Origin: Croceibacterium_A sp035555595
GTDB taxonomy: Bacteria > Pseudomonadota > Alphaproteobacteria > Sphingomonadales > Sphingomonadaceae
Length of the DNA stretch: 64,000 nt
Assembly: GCA_035555595.1 (NCBI GenBank)
Contig: DATMGK010000078.1
Location: forward strand, 1-64,000
Direction: 5' to 3'
Shown here: in pieces, positions 34,149 to 42,677 of the stretch
Numbering within the stretch: the stretch's first letter is position 1
Layout: the number at the start of each line of letters is the position of its first letter
Translations under genes and position numbers: made by a program
The notes under the pieces: generated by a model
What the model saw: the letters and a program-made list of their open reading frames with translations, nothing else
What the model was told of the DNA's origin: nothing
Databases searched by the model: none

Positions 34149-36377
34149 ATGAACGGTAAGGTCCTTTTCCGTTTGTCTGTGGCTGGGTCGGCGCTAATCG
34201 CCGGATTCAGCTTGCCTGCGGCAGCGCAGAATGCGCCGTCTGGGGAAGAGGCAGATGCACCACCGCCGATCATCGTCACTGCTCAGCGGCGTGAGGAAAA
34301 CCTGCAGGACGTGCCGATTGCGGCCACTGCGATTTCCGGCGATCAGTTGAATGACAAGGCTGTGCAGCGCCTGTCAGACTTGCAGTTCGCAGCGCCTTCG
34401 GTTTCCATCACCGATCAGGGGCTGACCCAGTCGGTCAACTTGCGCGGCATCGGTATCGCCAGCGGATCGCCTGCGGTTGCTAATGGTGTGGCGCAGTATT
34501 TGGACGGCGTGTTCCAGCCCCCGGTTCTGACCGCATCCAGCTTCTACGATATCGCCAGCATCGAAGTGTTGCGCGGTCCGCAGGGCACGCTGGTCGGGTC
34601 GAATTCCACCGGCGGGGCGATTTTCATCAATACCCAGAACCCCAGTACCGATCGGGTGAAAGGATATGCCGAAGCGCATTATGGCAGTTATGACGCTTAT
34701 GGCATTCAGGGCGCGGTAAACCTACCGATCAGCGATACGCTGGCGGTGCGCGTAGCCGGCAATACCCGCTGGCGCGACAGCTACTACACCGATGTCGGTT
34801 CGTTCGATAACAAACCAGACCGGCTGGACGAGCAGGCGGTGCGCGTGGGCCTTTTGTGGGAGCCTGCAAATTTTCGCGCGCTCGGCAAAATTGAACTGAT
34901 TGACAAGGAAACGGGTGGCTACGCCTATCGCCCGATTGCAGGCACGACTTTCGCCAATAATCGCCGCGCCGATATGCGTGAGTTGACCTACAATGCGCCG
35001 ACGGAAAACAACGAACGCGGTTTCCTCTCCAGTCTGGAGATGCGGTACGAACTGGAAGGCGGCGTCGTTCTGCGTTCGGTCAGCGGTTATCTGAACAAGC
35101 GGATCAACAACCTTTACGACAGCGATGGCGCGATGGCGGCTTCAACCACGAATCCCGCGTCCAGCTTCAATCAGGTCATGGATCAGTTTGTTCGTGAGCG
35201 GCAGTGGACGCAGGAATTCAACGTGATTTCGCCTACGGATGGCGATTTCAACTGGATACTCGGCGGCTACTTCCAGAAGAACAAGATCGATGTGATCATT
35301 GAAAGCCGCAGCGGTGATTTTGTCGCTGACCCCGCCGAAATTCTTAACTTTCAGGACAAGCAGACGCTCGGCGTGTTTGTGCAGGGCGGCTACAAGCTCA
35401 CCCCCGACATAGAATTGCAGGTCGGCGCCCGCTATTCACATTATAAGGTCAACGGCAGCGGCAGCGTCACTATCGGCGCGGATGGTCCCGTCTTCGGGCC
35501 GGACGGTATGGTTGTGGCGGACCTTGCGGGAAGCCACGAGGACGGGCGCATGACCGGGAAGGTGGCGCTCAACTGGACGCTCAATCCCGACCACACCCTC
35601 TATGTCTTCGCTGCGCGTGGCTACAAGCCGGGCGGTTCGAACTCGGCAGTGTCGGAATTCGGGCCGGAAACGGTGTGGGATTACGAGTTCGGCTGGAAAG
35701 GCAGCTTCCTCGACAATCATCTGCGCACCCAGTTCGGTGCCTTTTACATGGATTACAGCGATTTCCAGTTTGATGCGCTGGAACCCGCCACCGCGCTCAC
35801 CGGCGTTACTAATATTTCTAACGCCTCTATAAAGGGGTTCGAGTTCCAGGCGCAGGCGAAGGTCGGCGGGTTCGGCTTTGATGGCGGTATCGCCTATGTC
35901 GATTCCAAGCTGGATTCGGTTACGGTGGTCGATCAGCGCAGCTTGCCTCAGATCGGCCAGCTTGGCCCTCAATGCCCTCCCGGCACTGATCCGGCAACGC
36001 CTCCATCGGTATGTTTCGACTACACGGGTTATATTGTTGGCGCTGGTGGAGGACCCAACCTGTTCTCGCCCAAGTGGTCATACAACTTCGGCGTGGAATA
36101 CGAAGCGTGGCTGGCGGACGATGTCTCGCTCACGCCGCGCCTCAACTATGCTTATGTAGGGTCGCGCTGGACCAATCTGATTTATAATCCTTCGCTCGAT
36201 TATCTTGCTGGCCGTGGTCTGCTTTCCGCGCAGCTTTCGCTGGGCTTCAAGGACTGGACCATTCAGGGATACGCGACCAACCTGACCAACAAGAAATACA
36301 TCAGTGGCCAGTCGGGGAACAACGAGTTCTACGGCGCTCCGCGAGAATACGGCGTCAGGGCGTCGGTGAGGTTCTGA
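34149..36377 (+). CDS. TonB-dependent receptor of the acyl-sucrose locus
   Basis: 742 residues from the ATG at 34149. The signal peptide ends near LPAAAQ; the TonB box region is PIIVTAQRREENLQDVPIAA, typical of sphingomonad sugar and aromatic receptors. The plug includes VNLRGIGIASGSPAVANGVA and EVLRGPQGTLVGSNSTGGAI, and the barrel ends in an aromatic C-terminus (YGVRASVRF). No SusC-type extension is present. It is placed between periplasmic esterases and a tannase-family gene and preceded by operator copy 2, so the ligand is inferred to be a plant-derived acylated sugar rather than a siderophore. Confidence 0.9.
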   Translation: MNGKVLFRLSVAGSALIAGFSLPAAAQNAPSGEEADAPPPIIVTAQRREENLQDVPIAATAISGDQLNDKAVQRLSDLQFAAPSVSITDQGLTQSVNLRGIGIASGSPAVANGVAQYLDGVFQPPVLTASSFYDIASIEVLRGPQGTLVGSNSTGGAIFINTQNPSTDRVKGYAEAHYGSYDAYGIQGAVNLPISDTLAVRVAGNTRWRDSYYTDVGSFDNKPDRLDEQAVRVGLLWEPANFRALGKIELIDKETGGYAYRPIAGTTFANNRRADMRELTYNAPTENNERGFLSSLEMRYELEGGVVLRSVSGYLNKRINNLYDSDGAMAASTTNPASSFNQVMDQFVRERQWTQEFNVISPTDGDFNWILGGYFQKNKIDVIIESRSGDFVADPAEILNFQDKQTLGVFVQGGYKLTPDIELQVGARYSHYKVNGSGSVTIGADGPVFGPDGMVVADLAGSHEDGRMTGKVALNWTLNPDHTLYVFAARGYKPGGSNSAVSEFGPETVWDYEFGWKGSFLDNHLRTQFGAFYMDYSDFQFDALEPATALTGVTNISNASIKGFEFQAQAKVGGFGFDGGIAYVDSKLDSVTVVDQRSLPQIGQLGPQCPPGTDPATPPSVCFDYTGYIVGAGGGPNLFSPKWSYNFGVEYEAWLADDVSLTPRLNYAYVGSRWTNLIYNPSLDYLAGRGLLSAQLSLGFKDWTIQGYATNLTNKKYISGQSGNNEFYGAPREYGVRASVRF

Positions 36378-36379
36378 TC

Positions 36380-38131
36380 ATGAAAAAGCGAGGTTCCGCA
36401 GGGGCTGTTCTGGTCGCTACCCTGCTGTCATCCTGTGCTGGAAGTCCGGCGCCGGAGGCTGGGGTAAACTTGTCGGCGGGCTCTGCGGAACGCTGTCGGA
36501 CGCTGGCGGAGGGGTTGGCAGTTGCCTGGCCCGATGCCAGCACCCGCATAACCGGCGCGTCCTATCGCGAGGCGGGGCTGGAGCCGCCCGTGGCGGGGCC
36601 ACCGGGTATGGCGATGCCTCGCGTCGAACTGCCGGGCCATTGCGATGTAACCGGCGTGATGCAGGAGCGCAAAGGCGTGGACGGGCAGGACTATGCCATC
36701 CGCTTCCACCTGCGCTTGCCGGATCAGTGGAACGGCCGTTTCCTGATGCAGGGCGGCGGTGGCACCAATGGCGATCTGGGCGATGCTGTGGGTCGTCTCC
36801 TCGGCCAGCCGACCCCGGCGCTGGCTCAGGGTTATGCAGTGCTGGCGCAGGATTCCGGGCATGATAACGCCCGCAACTCCGTGCCTGAACGCAATGGCCC
36901 GGCGGCCTTCGGTTTCGATTCGCAGGCGCGTGCCGATTATGGTGGGGATTCGCTGGAAAAGACGGTCCTAGCGGCCCGCGCCGCGCTTGGCGCCTATTAC
37001 GGCGGTCAGCCACGCTACAGCTATTTCTTCGGCTGTTCCAAGGGCGGGCAGGAAGGCATGGCGCTGGCCCAGCAATATCCCGATCTGTTCGACGGCATTG
37101 TCGCCGGTGCACCCGGCTTCTCCCTGCCGCGCGCCGCGATCGGGGAAGTGTGGAACACGCAGGCCTTCGCCTCTGTGCTGAAGGCCGAGGGCAAGCAGGC
37201 GACCCTCGCCTCGCTTGGCGACAGCTTCAGCCCCGCGGACCTCGCTCTTGTGGGGCAGGCAGCCATAGCCGCCTGCGATGCGGATGATGGCTTTGCCGAT
37301 GGCATCGTCGGCAATTTTCGCCAGTGCACCACCGCCAAGGTTCTGCCCCGGCTGACGGAAAAGCGCTGCACCGGTGCCAAGGCCGAAGGCTGCCTGTCCG
37401 GTGCTCAGATCGATGCGCTGGTGCAGATACATGATGGGGCGCGTAGCAGCGACGGTAAGCAACTCTATCACGGCTTCCCGTGGGATGCCGGATGGGGCGA
37501 CATGGGCTGGCGCATCTGGATGATCGGTGCGCCCGGTGGCGGCATGCCGGCAATCAACGTCGCCATGGGCGCTCCGGCGCTCGCCTCCATCTTCAGTTCT
37601 CCTGCGCGTGCGTTGGGGGCCGATCCGGCCGCCGCATTGGCTTATGCGCTGGGTTACGATTTTGATCGCGATCCGGCTGGCATCGATGCAGTTGTTGCGC
37701 CGTTCACCCGCTCCGCGTGGGACGACAATGCCGCCCGTTCCAGCAATCTCGACCGTTTCCGCGCGCGCGGCGGCAAGCTGATCGTGCCGCATGGCGTTTC
37801 CGATCCGGTATTCTCCATTGCCGACACGGCTGACTGGTGGGACGAAGTGAACCGCCGCTACAACGGGGGCGCCGCCGGCTTCGCGCGGGTGTTTGCGATA
37901 CCCGGCATGGGCCACTGTCAGGGCGGTCCGGCCACCGACCAGTTCGACGCCTTCGGCGCGCTGGTGAATTGGGTGGAGCGGGATCAGGCCCCCGCCAGCA
38001 TCGCTGCAAGGGCCGGCCCGGCAACGCCGTGGCCAGGGCGCGAAAGGCCGCTATGCCCCTATCCGCAGGTGGCAAAGCCGGTGAAGGGCGGGTCTGGCAG
38101 TGGAGAGCCCGCTTTCGAATGTGTGGGTTGA
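36380..38131 (+). CDS. Tannase/feruloyl esterase family lipoprotein
   Basis: 583 residues, starting two bases after the receptor stop. The lipobox LLSSC (Cys 19) marks a lipoprotein. The tannase-family domain shows IRFHLRLPDQWNGRFLMQGG, YAVLAQDSGHDNA, the nucleophile FFGCSKGGQEGMALAQQYPD (Ser about 220), GFADGIVGNFRQC, and the C-terminal IPGMGHCQGGPATDQFDAFG with the catalytic His and its bonded cysteine. Members cut galloyl, feruloyl or similar aromatic esters. Membrane anchoring and operon position suggest action on substrate brought in by the TonB receptor. Confidence 0.9.
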   Translation: MKKRGSAGAVLVATLLSSCAGSPAPEAGVNLSAGSAERCRTLAEGLAVAWPDASTRITGASYREAGLEPPVAGPPGMAMPRVELPGHCDVTGVMQERKGVDGQDYAIRFHLRLPDQWNGRFLMQGGGGTNGDLGDAVGRLLGQPTPALAQGYAVLAQDSGHDNARNSVPERNGPAAFGFDSQARADYGGDSLEKTVLAARAALGAYYGGQPRYSYFFGCSKGGQEGMALAQQYPDLFDGIVAGAPGFSLPRAAIGEVWNTQAFASVLKAEGKQATLASLGDSFSPADLALVGQAAIAACDADDGFADGIVGNFRQCTTAKVLPRLTEKRCTGAKAEGCLSGAQIDALVQIHDGARSSDGKQLYHGFPWDAGWGDMGWRIWMIGAPGGGMPAINVAMGAPALASIFSSPARALGADPAAALAYALGYDFDRDPAGIDAVVAPFTRSAWDDNAARSSNLDRFRARGGKLIVPHGVSDPVFSIADTADWWDEVNRRYNGGAAGFARVFAIPGMGHCQGGPATDQFDAFGALVNWVERDQAPASIAARAGPATPWPGRERPLCPYPQVAKPVKGGSGSGEPAFECVG

Positions 38132-38168
38132 ACCGATTTTCTGACAGGATGAGGGCGCGAGATTGCCG

Positions 38169-39407
38169 ATGACGAATGCAGTGCAGGCCGAAGGGCAGGT
38201 TTCAACGCGGTTCCTTAAACTGCTGATATTCCTGATGTTCGCGATGTTCGCGATGACGACGGATTCGGTCGGCACGATCATCCCTTCCGTAATCGAGGAA
38301 TTCAATCTCGGCATGACGGCGGCGGGATCGTTCCACTACGCCTCCATGTCCGGCATCGGCATTGCGGCGATCCTGCTCGGCTTTCTGGCCGACCGGATCG
38401 GACGCAAGGGGACGATCCTGCTCGGTCTGGCTCTGTTCGGTATCACTTCGGGCCTGTTCGCTGCCGGGCACAGCTTCGGCTTGTTTGTGGTGCTGCTGTT
38501 CGTGTCGGGTCTCGGCATCGGCATTTTCAAAGCAGGGGCGCTGGCGCTGATCGGGGATATTTCGACCTCGACCCGCCAGCACGCATCCAACATGAATCTT
38601 GTCGAGGGTTTCTTTGGTGTTGGCGCTATTGTTGGTCCCGCGCTGGTAACGGTGTTGCTGCAGGGCGGCACGAGTTGGAAGTGGCTTTACCTCATCGCCG
38701 GCGTGCTCTGTGCTCTGCTGATCGCGGGGACGCTGTTTGCCCCGTTCCCTCGCTCCGCTGGCCCGGCAGAGGAGAAAGCCGATCCGCGTGACGCATTGCG
38801 TATGCTGGGCGATCGGCACGCGCTGTTTTTTGCCACCCTACTCGTGCTCTACGTCGCGGCTGAAGCTGCGGTCTATGTCTGGGCGCCAACCTATTTCGCT
38901 GGTTACGAAGGGCCAGGGATGTGGCTGGCCGCTTTCAGCGTGTCGGTGTTCTTCGTGCTGCGCGCGGCGGGCCGGTTCCTTGGCGCGTGGCTGCTCTCGC
39001 GCTTTGACTGGACGGCGGTTCTGGCCATTTGCAGCACATCGATGGCGGCGCTGTTCCTGATTGCAGTGCTGGGCGGGAAGACCGTGGCGGTATTCGCCCT
39101 GCCTGCCACGGGCCTGTTCATGTCGGTGCTTTATCCCACCATCAATTCCACCGGCATCAGCTGTTTCGACAAGAATCGCCACGGTTCCATTGCCGGGTTC
39201 CTGCTGTTCTTCACCTGCGTGGGTGCCGTGCTGGCCCCGCTGGCGATGGGCGCGGTGGGCGATCTGGCGGGCGGGATCGAATATAGCATGGGGCTGGGGG
39301 CGGCGTGCGCCGTACTGCTCGCCGTGCTGTGCCTGTGGAACCGTCATGCGCAGCCTGCCGCTGCTCGTCTGGCAGAGCGTAACAGTGCCGATTACGCCTC
39401 TGCCTGA
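38169..39407 (+). CDS. MFS transporter, probable sugar importer of the locus
   Basis: 412 residues from the ATG at 38169, twelve helices. The first half shows GIGIAAILLGFLADRIGRKG (MFS loop motif) and FVSGLGIGIFKAGALALIGD; the second half has SVLYPTINSTGISCFDKNRH. The pattern is closest to the FHS/fucose-permease-like branch of sugar carriers. It sits between a tannase-family esterase and the LacI regulator, so it likely carries the deacylated sugar (sucrose or a relative) through the inner membrane with protons. Confidence 0.82.
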   Translation: MTNAVQAEGQVSTRFLKLLIFLMFAMFAMTTDSVGTIIPSVIEEFNLGMTAAGSFHYASMSGIGIAAILLGFLADRIGRKGTILLGLALFGITSGLFAAGHSFGLFVVLLFVSGLGIGIFKAGALALIGDISTSTRQHASNMNLVEGFFGVGAIVGPALVTVLLQGGTSWKWLYLIAGVLCALLIAGTLFAPFPRSAGPAEEKADPRDALRMLGDRHALFFATLLVLYVAAEAAVYVWAPTYFAGYEGPGMWLAAFSVSVFFVLRAAGRFLGAWLLSRFDWTAVLAICSTSMAALFLIAVLGGKTVAVFALPATGLFMSVLYPTINSTGISCFDKNRHGSIAGFLLFFTCVGAVLAPLAMGAVGDLAGGIEYSMGLGAACAVLLAVLCLWNRHAQPAAARLAERNSADYASA

Positions 39408-39446
39408 TTTCCAGCACTTGCCTGCTGCCCGGCGTCAGACCATGAA

Positions 39447-39480
39447 TGCAACCGGCGGCTGCAACATCGCGCCGGTTGCA
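39447..39480. repeat. Inverted repeat before lacI
   Basis: TGCAACCGGCG (39447-39457) and CGCCGGTTGCA (39470-39480) form a perfect 11-base inverted repeat with a 12-base spacer, ending 15 bases before the lacI start. It could be a hairpin ending the MFS transcript or an operator for autoregulation; the TGCAA ends resemble the other operator sites. Confidence 0.5.
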
Positions 39481-39495
39481 GAGGGATGGCGGTAA

Positions 39496-40503
39496 ATGGA
39501 AGAGAAGGTCCGCACGATCTATGATCTGGCGCGTATGGCCGGGGTTTCCGCCGCGACGGTTTCTCGCGCGCTGGCGGGCAAGAATGTGGTCAGCGGGAAA
39601 ACGGCCGAGCGTATCCGCAAGCTTGCGGAGGAGCACGACTTTCGGCCCAGCTCTGTTGCCCGCAATCTGCGGACACGGCGGCGCGGTGCGATCGGTGTGG
39701 TCATCCCGCTCGGGCACGAGCGCGGGCAGCACATTTCCGATCCGTTTTTCATGACGTTGATCGGCTATCTTGCCGATGAATTGACGGAACGTGGTTTCGA
39801 TCTCGTGCTCTCGCGCGTCATCCCCGGTCGCACGGACTGGCTGCGCAAGATGATCGATGCAGATCGGGTGGATGGCTTCATCGTCATCGGCCAGTCAGAC
39901 CAGTCCGCCGTACTGGACAAGGCCGCCCAGTCCTATCTGCCGCTGGCCGCCTGGGGTGCCTTCGTGCAGGGGCAGATCCACTGCTCGGTCGGCACGGATA
40001 ACTTCCTGGGGGGGCGGCTGGCCACGCGCCATCTGATAGAGCGTGGTTGCCGCAACATCGCATTCCTCGGCAATACGCAGGCGATCGAGCTCTCGCTCCG
40101 GCTGGAAGGCGCGCGGGCCGCCGTGGCAGAGGTCGGGGGCCGGGTGACACTGGCGGAAATCCCGACGCACCTGGCTGCTGAACTCAGCGGGGCGGATATC
40201 GCGGCCTTCCTCGAATCCGCCAGCACCGCGCCGGATGGCATCTTCGCCGCATCCGATCTCATTGCCATGACGGCGATTCAGGTTCTCTCCGCGCGCGGGC
40301 TTTCAGTGCCGGGTGACGTGAAGGTGATCGGCTATGACGATCTGCCGATTGCGCGCAGCAGCGTTCCACCCCTCAGCACGATCCGGCAGGATATTGCCGA
40401 AGGCGCACGGCATCTGGTCGAAAGTCTGTTGAAGCGGATTGACGGCAAGGCGACCGGTTCCGTCGTACTCAATCCAGAACTGATCGTTCGTTCTTCTACC
40501 TGA
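39496..40503 (+). CDS. LacI family transcriptional regulator of the sucrose-ester locus
   Basis: 335 residues. The N-terminal helix-turn-helix and hinge are typical: TIYDLARMAGVSAATVSRAL (residues 7-26) and SSVARNLRTRRRGAIGVVIP. The effector domain follows the periplasmic-binding fold: GFDLVLSRVIPGRTDWLRKM, VDGFIVIGQSDQS, LIERGCRNIAFLGNTQAIEL, and GDVKVIGYDDLPIARSSVPP. It sits in the middle of the locus. LacI proteins bind palindromes with a central CG step, as in the three CAATCGATTG-type sites before the blocks at 31977, 34149 and 40615. The inducer is likely a sugar freed by the pathway. Confidence 0.93.
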   Translation: MEEKVRTIYDLARMAGVSAATVSRALAGKNVVSGKTAERIRKLAEEHDFRPSSVARNLRTRRRGAIGVVIPLGHERGQHISDPFFMTLIGYLADELTERGFDLVLSRVIPGRTDWLRKMIDADRVDGFIVIGQSDQSAVLDKAAQSYLPLAAWGAFVQGQIHCSVGTDNFLGGRLATRHLIERGCRNIAFLGNTQAIELSLRLEGARAAVAEVGGRVTLAEIPTHLAAELSGADIAAFLESASTAPDGIFAASDLIAMTAIQVLSARGLSVPGDVKVIGYDDLPIARSSVPPLSTIRQDIAEGARHLVESLLKRIDGKATGSVVLNPELIVRSST

Positions 40504-40542
40504 CAAGGCAGACTTGATGCACAGGAAAGCGCAAAAACATCA

Positions 40543-40556
40543 ATGCAATCGATTGT
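40543..40556. promoter_or_regulatory. LacI-type operator, copy 3
   Basis: ATGCAATCGATTGT contains the perfect palindrome CAATCGATTG (40546-40555), identical to copy 2. It is about 60 bases before the GH68 gene start and 40 bases after the lacI stop. Confidence 0.75.
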
Positions 40557-40614
40557 TAAGACGGGCGCTCGGCCCTATCGCATGCGAGCGAGAAGGTAAG
40601 GGGAGCGTGCGAAA

Positions 40615-41769
40615 GTGAGTGAGTATTCGTCCCGGGCCGATGCGGCAGAGCCGGGCCTGAAGGCGCCCGTGCGCTGGTCGCAGGATCATGTCCGTAAGAT
40701 CGCATCGGATACCGGCCACATTGCGCCCCAAATCGGCGAAGGCGATTTCACCCGCATTTCGGATAATCTCGACGTGTGGGACGCGTGGCCGATCCAGCAC
40801 GAGGACGGCGCCGCGGCGGAAGTTGAGCCGGGCACGACGTTGTGGATGGCGCTGGCCGCGCCCCATTTCGAAGACCCGGATGAACGTCACGGCCATGCCC
40901 GGATTCATCTGATCGAGCGGAAGGCCGGGCGCTGGACCGATCTTGGCCCGGTCATGCCCGATGGTTTCTCTCCCGGAAGTCGCGAATGGTCGGGTTCGGC
41001 CGTGCTCGGCCCTGACGGCAAAGAGATGACGCTTTACTTCACCGTTACGGGCAGGCGCGGGGAAAGCATTCTGACATTCGGCCAGCGTCTGTTTGCTGCG
41101 CGGGCGTGGCTGGGAAAAGACTCCGGGCGCTGGACGCTGTCTGACTGGCGCGATCTGCGGGAGGTCGTTCTACCCGATCCCGCGCATTACATGGCGACCG
41201 ACAGTGCGGACGGCGGCCCCGGTACGATCAAGGCATTCCGCGATCCGGCGTTCTTCCGCGATCCGGCGGATGGGGCGTGTTACCTCTTCTTTGCTGGTTC
41301 GCAGGCCGGTTCAGAATCTGCTTTCAACGGCGTGGTGGGCTGGGCGCGCGGCGATGGGGAAGGGGCGTGGAATATCCTCCCACCCCTTATCAGCGCCGAT
41401 ACGCTGAATAACGAGCTGGAGCGGCCCCACGTCGTTTATCATGGCGGTGCCTATTACCTCTTCTGGTCAACCCAGCGGCATGTATTCGATCCGTCGGGGC
41501 CAACCGGTCCGACTGGCCTCTATGGCATGGTCGCCGATCGCATTGATGGCGAATGGCGTCCGCTGAACGGGACGGGCTTGGTGTTCGCCAACCCGCCGCA
41601 GTCGCCGGCTCAGGCCTATAGCTGGCTGGTTCTGCCCGATCTTTCGGTCACCAGCTTTGTCGACGACTGGGGCGTGCAGGAAGATGAGCGCGCCCGCCGT
41701 TTTGGTGCTACATTCGCGCCCGATCTGCATCTCGTTCTTCAGGGTGAGAGCGCTCGGCTGGCGGACTGA
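40615..41769 (+). CDS. Glycoside hydrolase family 68 (levansucrase/beta-fructofuranosidase)
   Basis: 384 residues, start GTG at 40615. All GH68 active-site motifs are present: VWDAWPI with predicted nucleophile Asp56, EWSGSA at 124-129, FRDPAFF with transition-state Asp210, and NNELERPHVV with acid/base Glu269. GH68 enzymes split sucrose and transfer fructose to water or to growing fructan. There is no signal peptide; Zymomonas GH68 enzymes also lack one. As a fructokinase gene follows after five bases, cytoplasmic hydrolysis of sucrose seems more likely than levan synthesis. Confidence 0.92.
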   Translation: MSEYSSRADAAEPGLKAPVRWSQDHVRKIASDTGHIAPQIGEGDFTRISDNLDVWDAWPIQHEDGAAAEVEPGTTLWMALAAPHFEDPDERHGHARIHLIERKAGRWTDLGPVMPDGFSPGSREWSGSAVLGPDGKEMTLYFTVTGRRGESILTFGQRLFAARAWLGKDSGRWTLSDWRDLREVVLPDPAHYMATDSADGGPGTIKAFRDPAFFRDPADGACYLFFAGSQAGSESAFNGVVGWARGDGEGAWNILPPLISADTLNNELERPHVVYHGGAYYLFWSTQRHVFDPSGPTGPTGLYGMVADRIDGEWRPLNGTGLVFANPPQSPAQAYSWLVLPDLSVTSFVDDWGVQEDERARRFGATFAPDLHLVLQGESARLAD

Positions 41770-41774
41770 TAGAT

Positions 41775-42665
41775 ATGGCACGCATATTCGCTGGCGTCGA
41801 ACTCGGCGGGACGAAGTCGATCGCGATTCTTTCGCGAGAAGCTGAGATATTTGAACATGTGACGCTGCCCACGCTCACGCCGGATGAAACCCTTCCGCAT
41901 CTTTCGCGGCAATTGCGGGAATGGGCGGTCCGATACGATCTGGCGGCGCTGGGCATCGCCTCCTTCGGCCCTATCCGCGTCAACCCGGCCGAACCGCGCT
42001 ATGGCCGGATGCACGTAACGCCGAAGCCGGGCTGGTCCGGCGCTCCGGTGGCAGAGGCGCTGACTGTCGGGCTCGATTGCCCGTGGCTGATCGATACCGA
42101 TGTCAACGGTGCGGCGCTGGCGGAATATCGCTGGGGTGCGGGCCAGGGCTTTGGCAGCATCTGTTACATCACCATCGGCACCGGGGTTGGTGGGGGGCTG
42201 GTCATAGACGGGCGGCCTGTTCACGGCGCAATGCACCCGGAAATGGGCCACCTTTCGCTGCGGCGCATGGTGGGGGATAGCTTTCCGGGCAGCTGTCGGT
42301 TCCATGGTGACTGCATTGAAGGGCTCGTTTCTGGCCCCGCTTTGGCGCAACGGTTCGGGCAGGATCCGGCGCAGGTTCCACAGGATGATCCGCGTTGGGA
42401 AGGGGTCGCATCCGATCTGGCGGAACTGGCAGGGGCTATCCTGCTGACCACTTCGGCCCAGCGGGTGCTCGTCGGCGGCGGCGTGACCAATGCGCGGCCA
42501 GCCGTTCTGGATCGCGCGCGGGTGTTGCTGGTGGAACGTCAGGCCAGCTATCTACCCTTCCTCGATCACGACAGCGCGCGAACGATTCTGGGCGCCCCTG
42601 CTCTGGGCGATCAGGCGGGGCCGCTCGGCGCAATTGCATTGGCGATGACAGCGGCCCAGACATAA
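41775..42665 (+). CDS. ROK family fructokinase
   Basis: 296 residues. The N-terminal phosphate loop is FAGVELGGTKSIAIL, the ROK motif is VNGAALAEYRWGAGQGFGSI, and YITIGTGVGGGLVIDGRPVH precedes a zinc site, HPEMGHLSLRR then CRFHGDCIEGLVSGPAL, as in Zymomonas Frk and Bacillus fructokinases. It phosphorylates fructose to fructose 6-phosphate with ATP. Adjacent to the GH68 gene, it takes the fructose set free from sucrose. Confidence 0.93.
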   Translation: MARIFAGVELGGTKSIAILSREAEIFEHVTLPTLTPDETLPHLSRQLREWAVRYDLAALGIASFGPIRVNPAEPRYGRMHVTPKPGWSGAPVAEALTVGLDCPWLIDTDVNGAALAEYRWGAGQGFGSICYITIGTGVGGGLVIDGRPVHGAMHPEMGHLSLRRMVGDSFPGSCRFHGDCIEGLVSGPALAQRFGQDPAQVPQDDPRWEGVASDLAELAGAILLTTSAQRVLVGGGVTNARPAVLDRARVLLVERQASYLPFLDHDSARTILGAPALGDQAGPLGAIALAMTAAQT

Positions 42666-42677
42666 CGAAACAGATAT

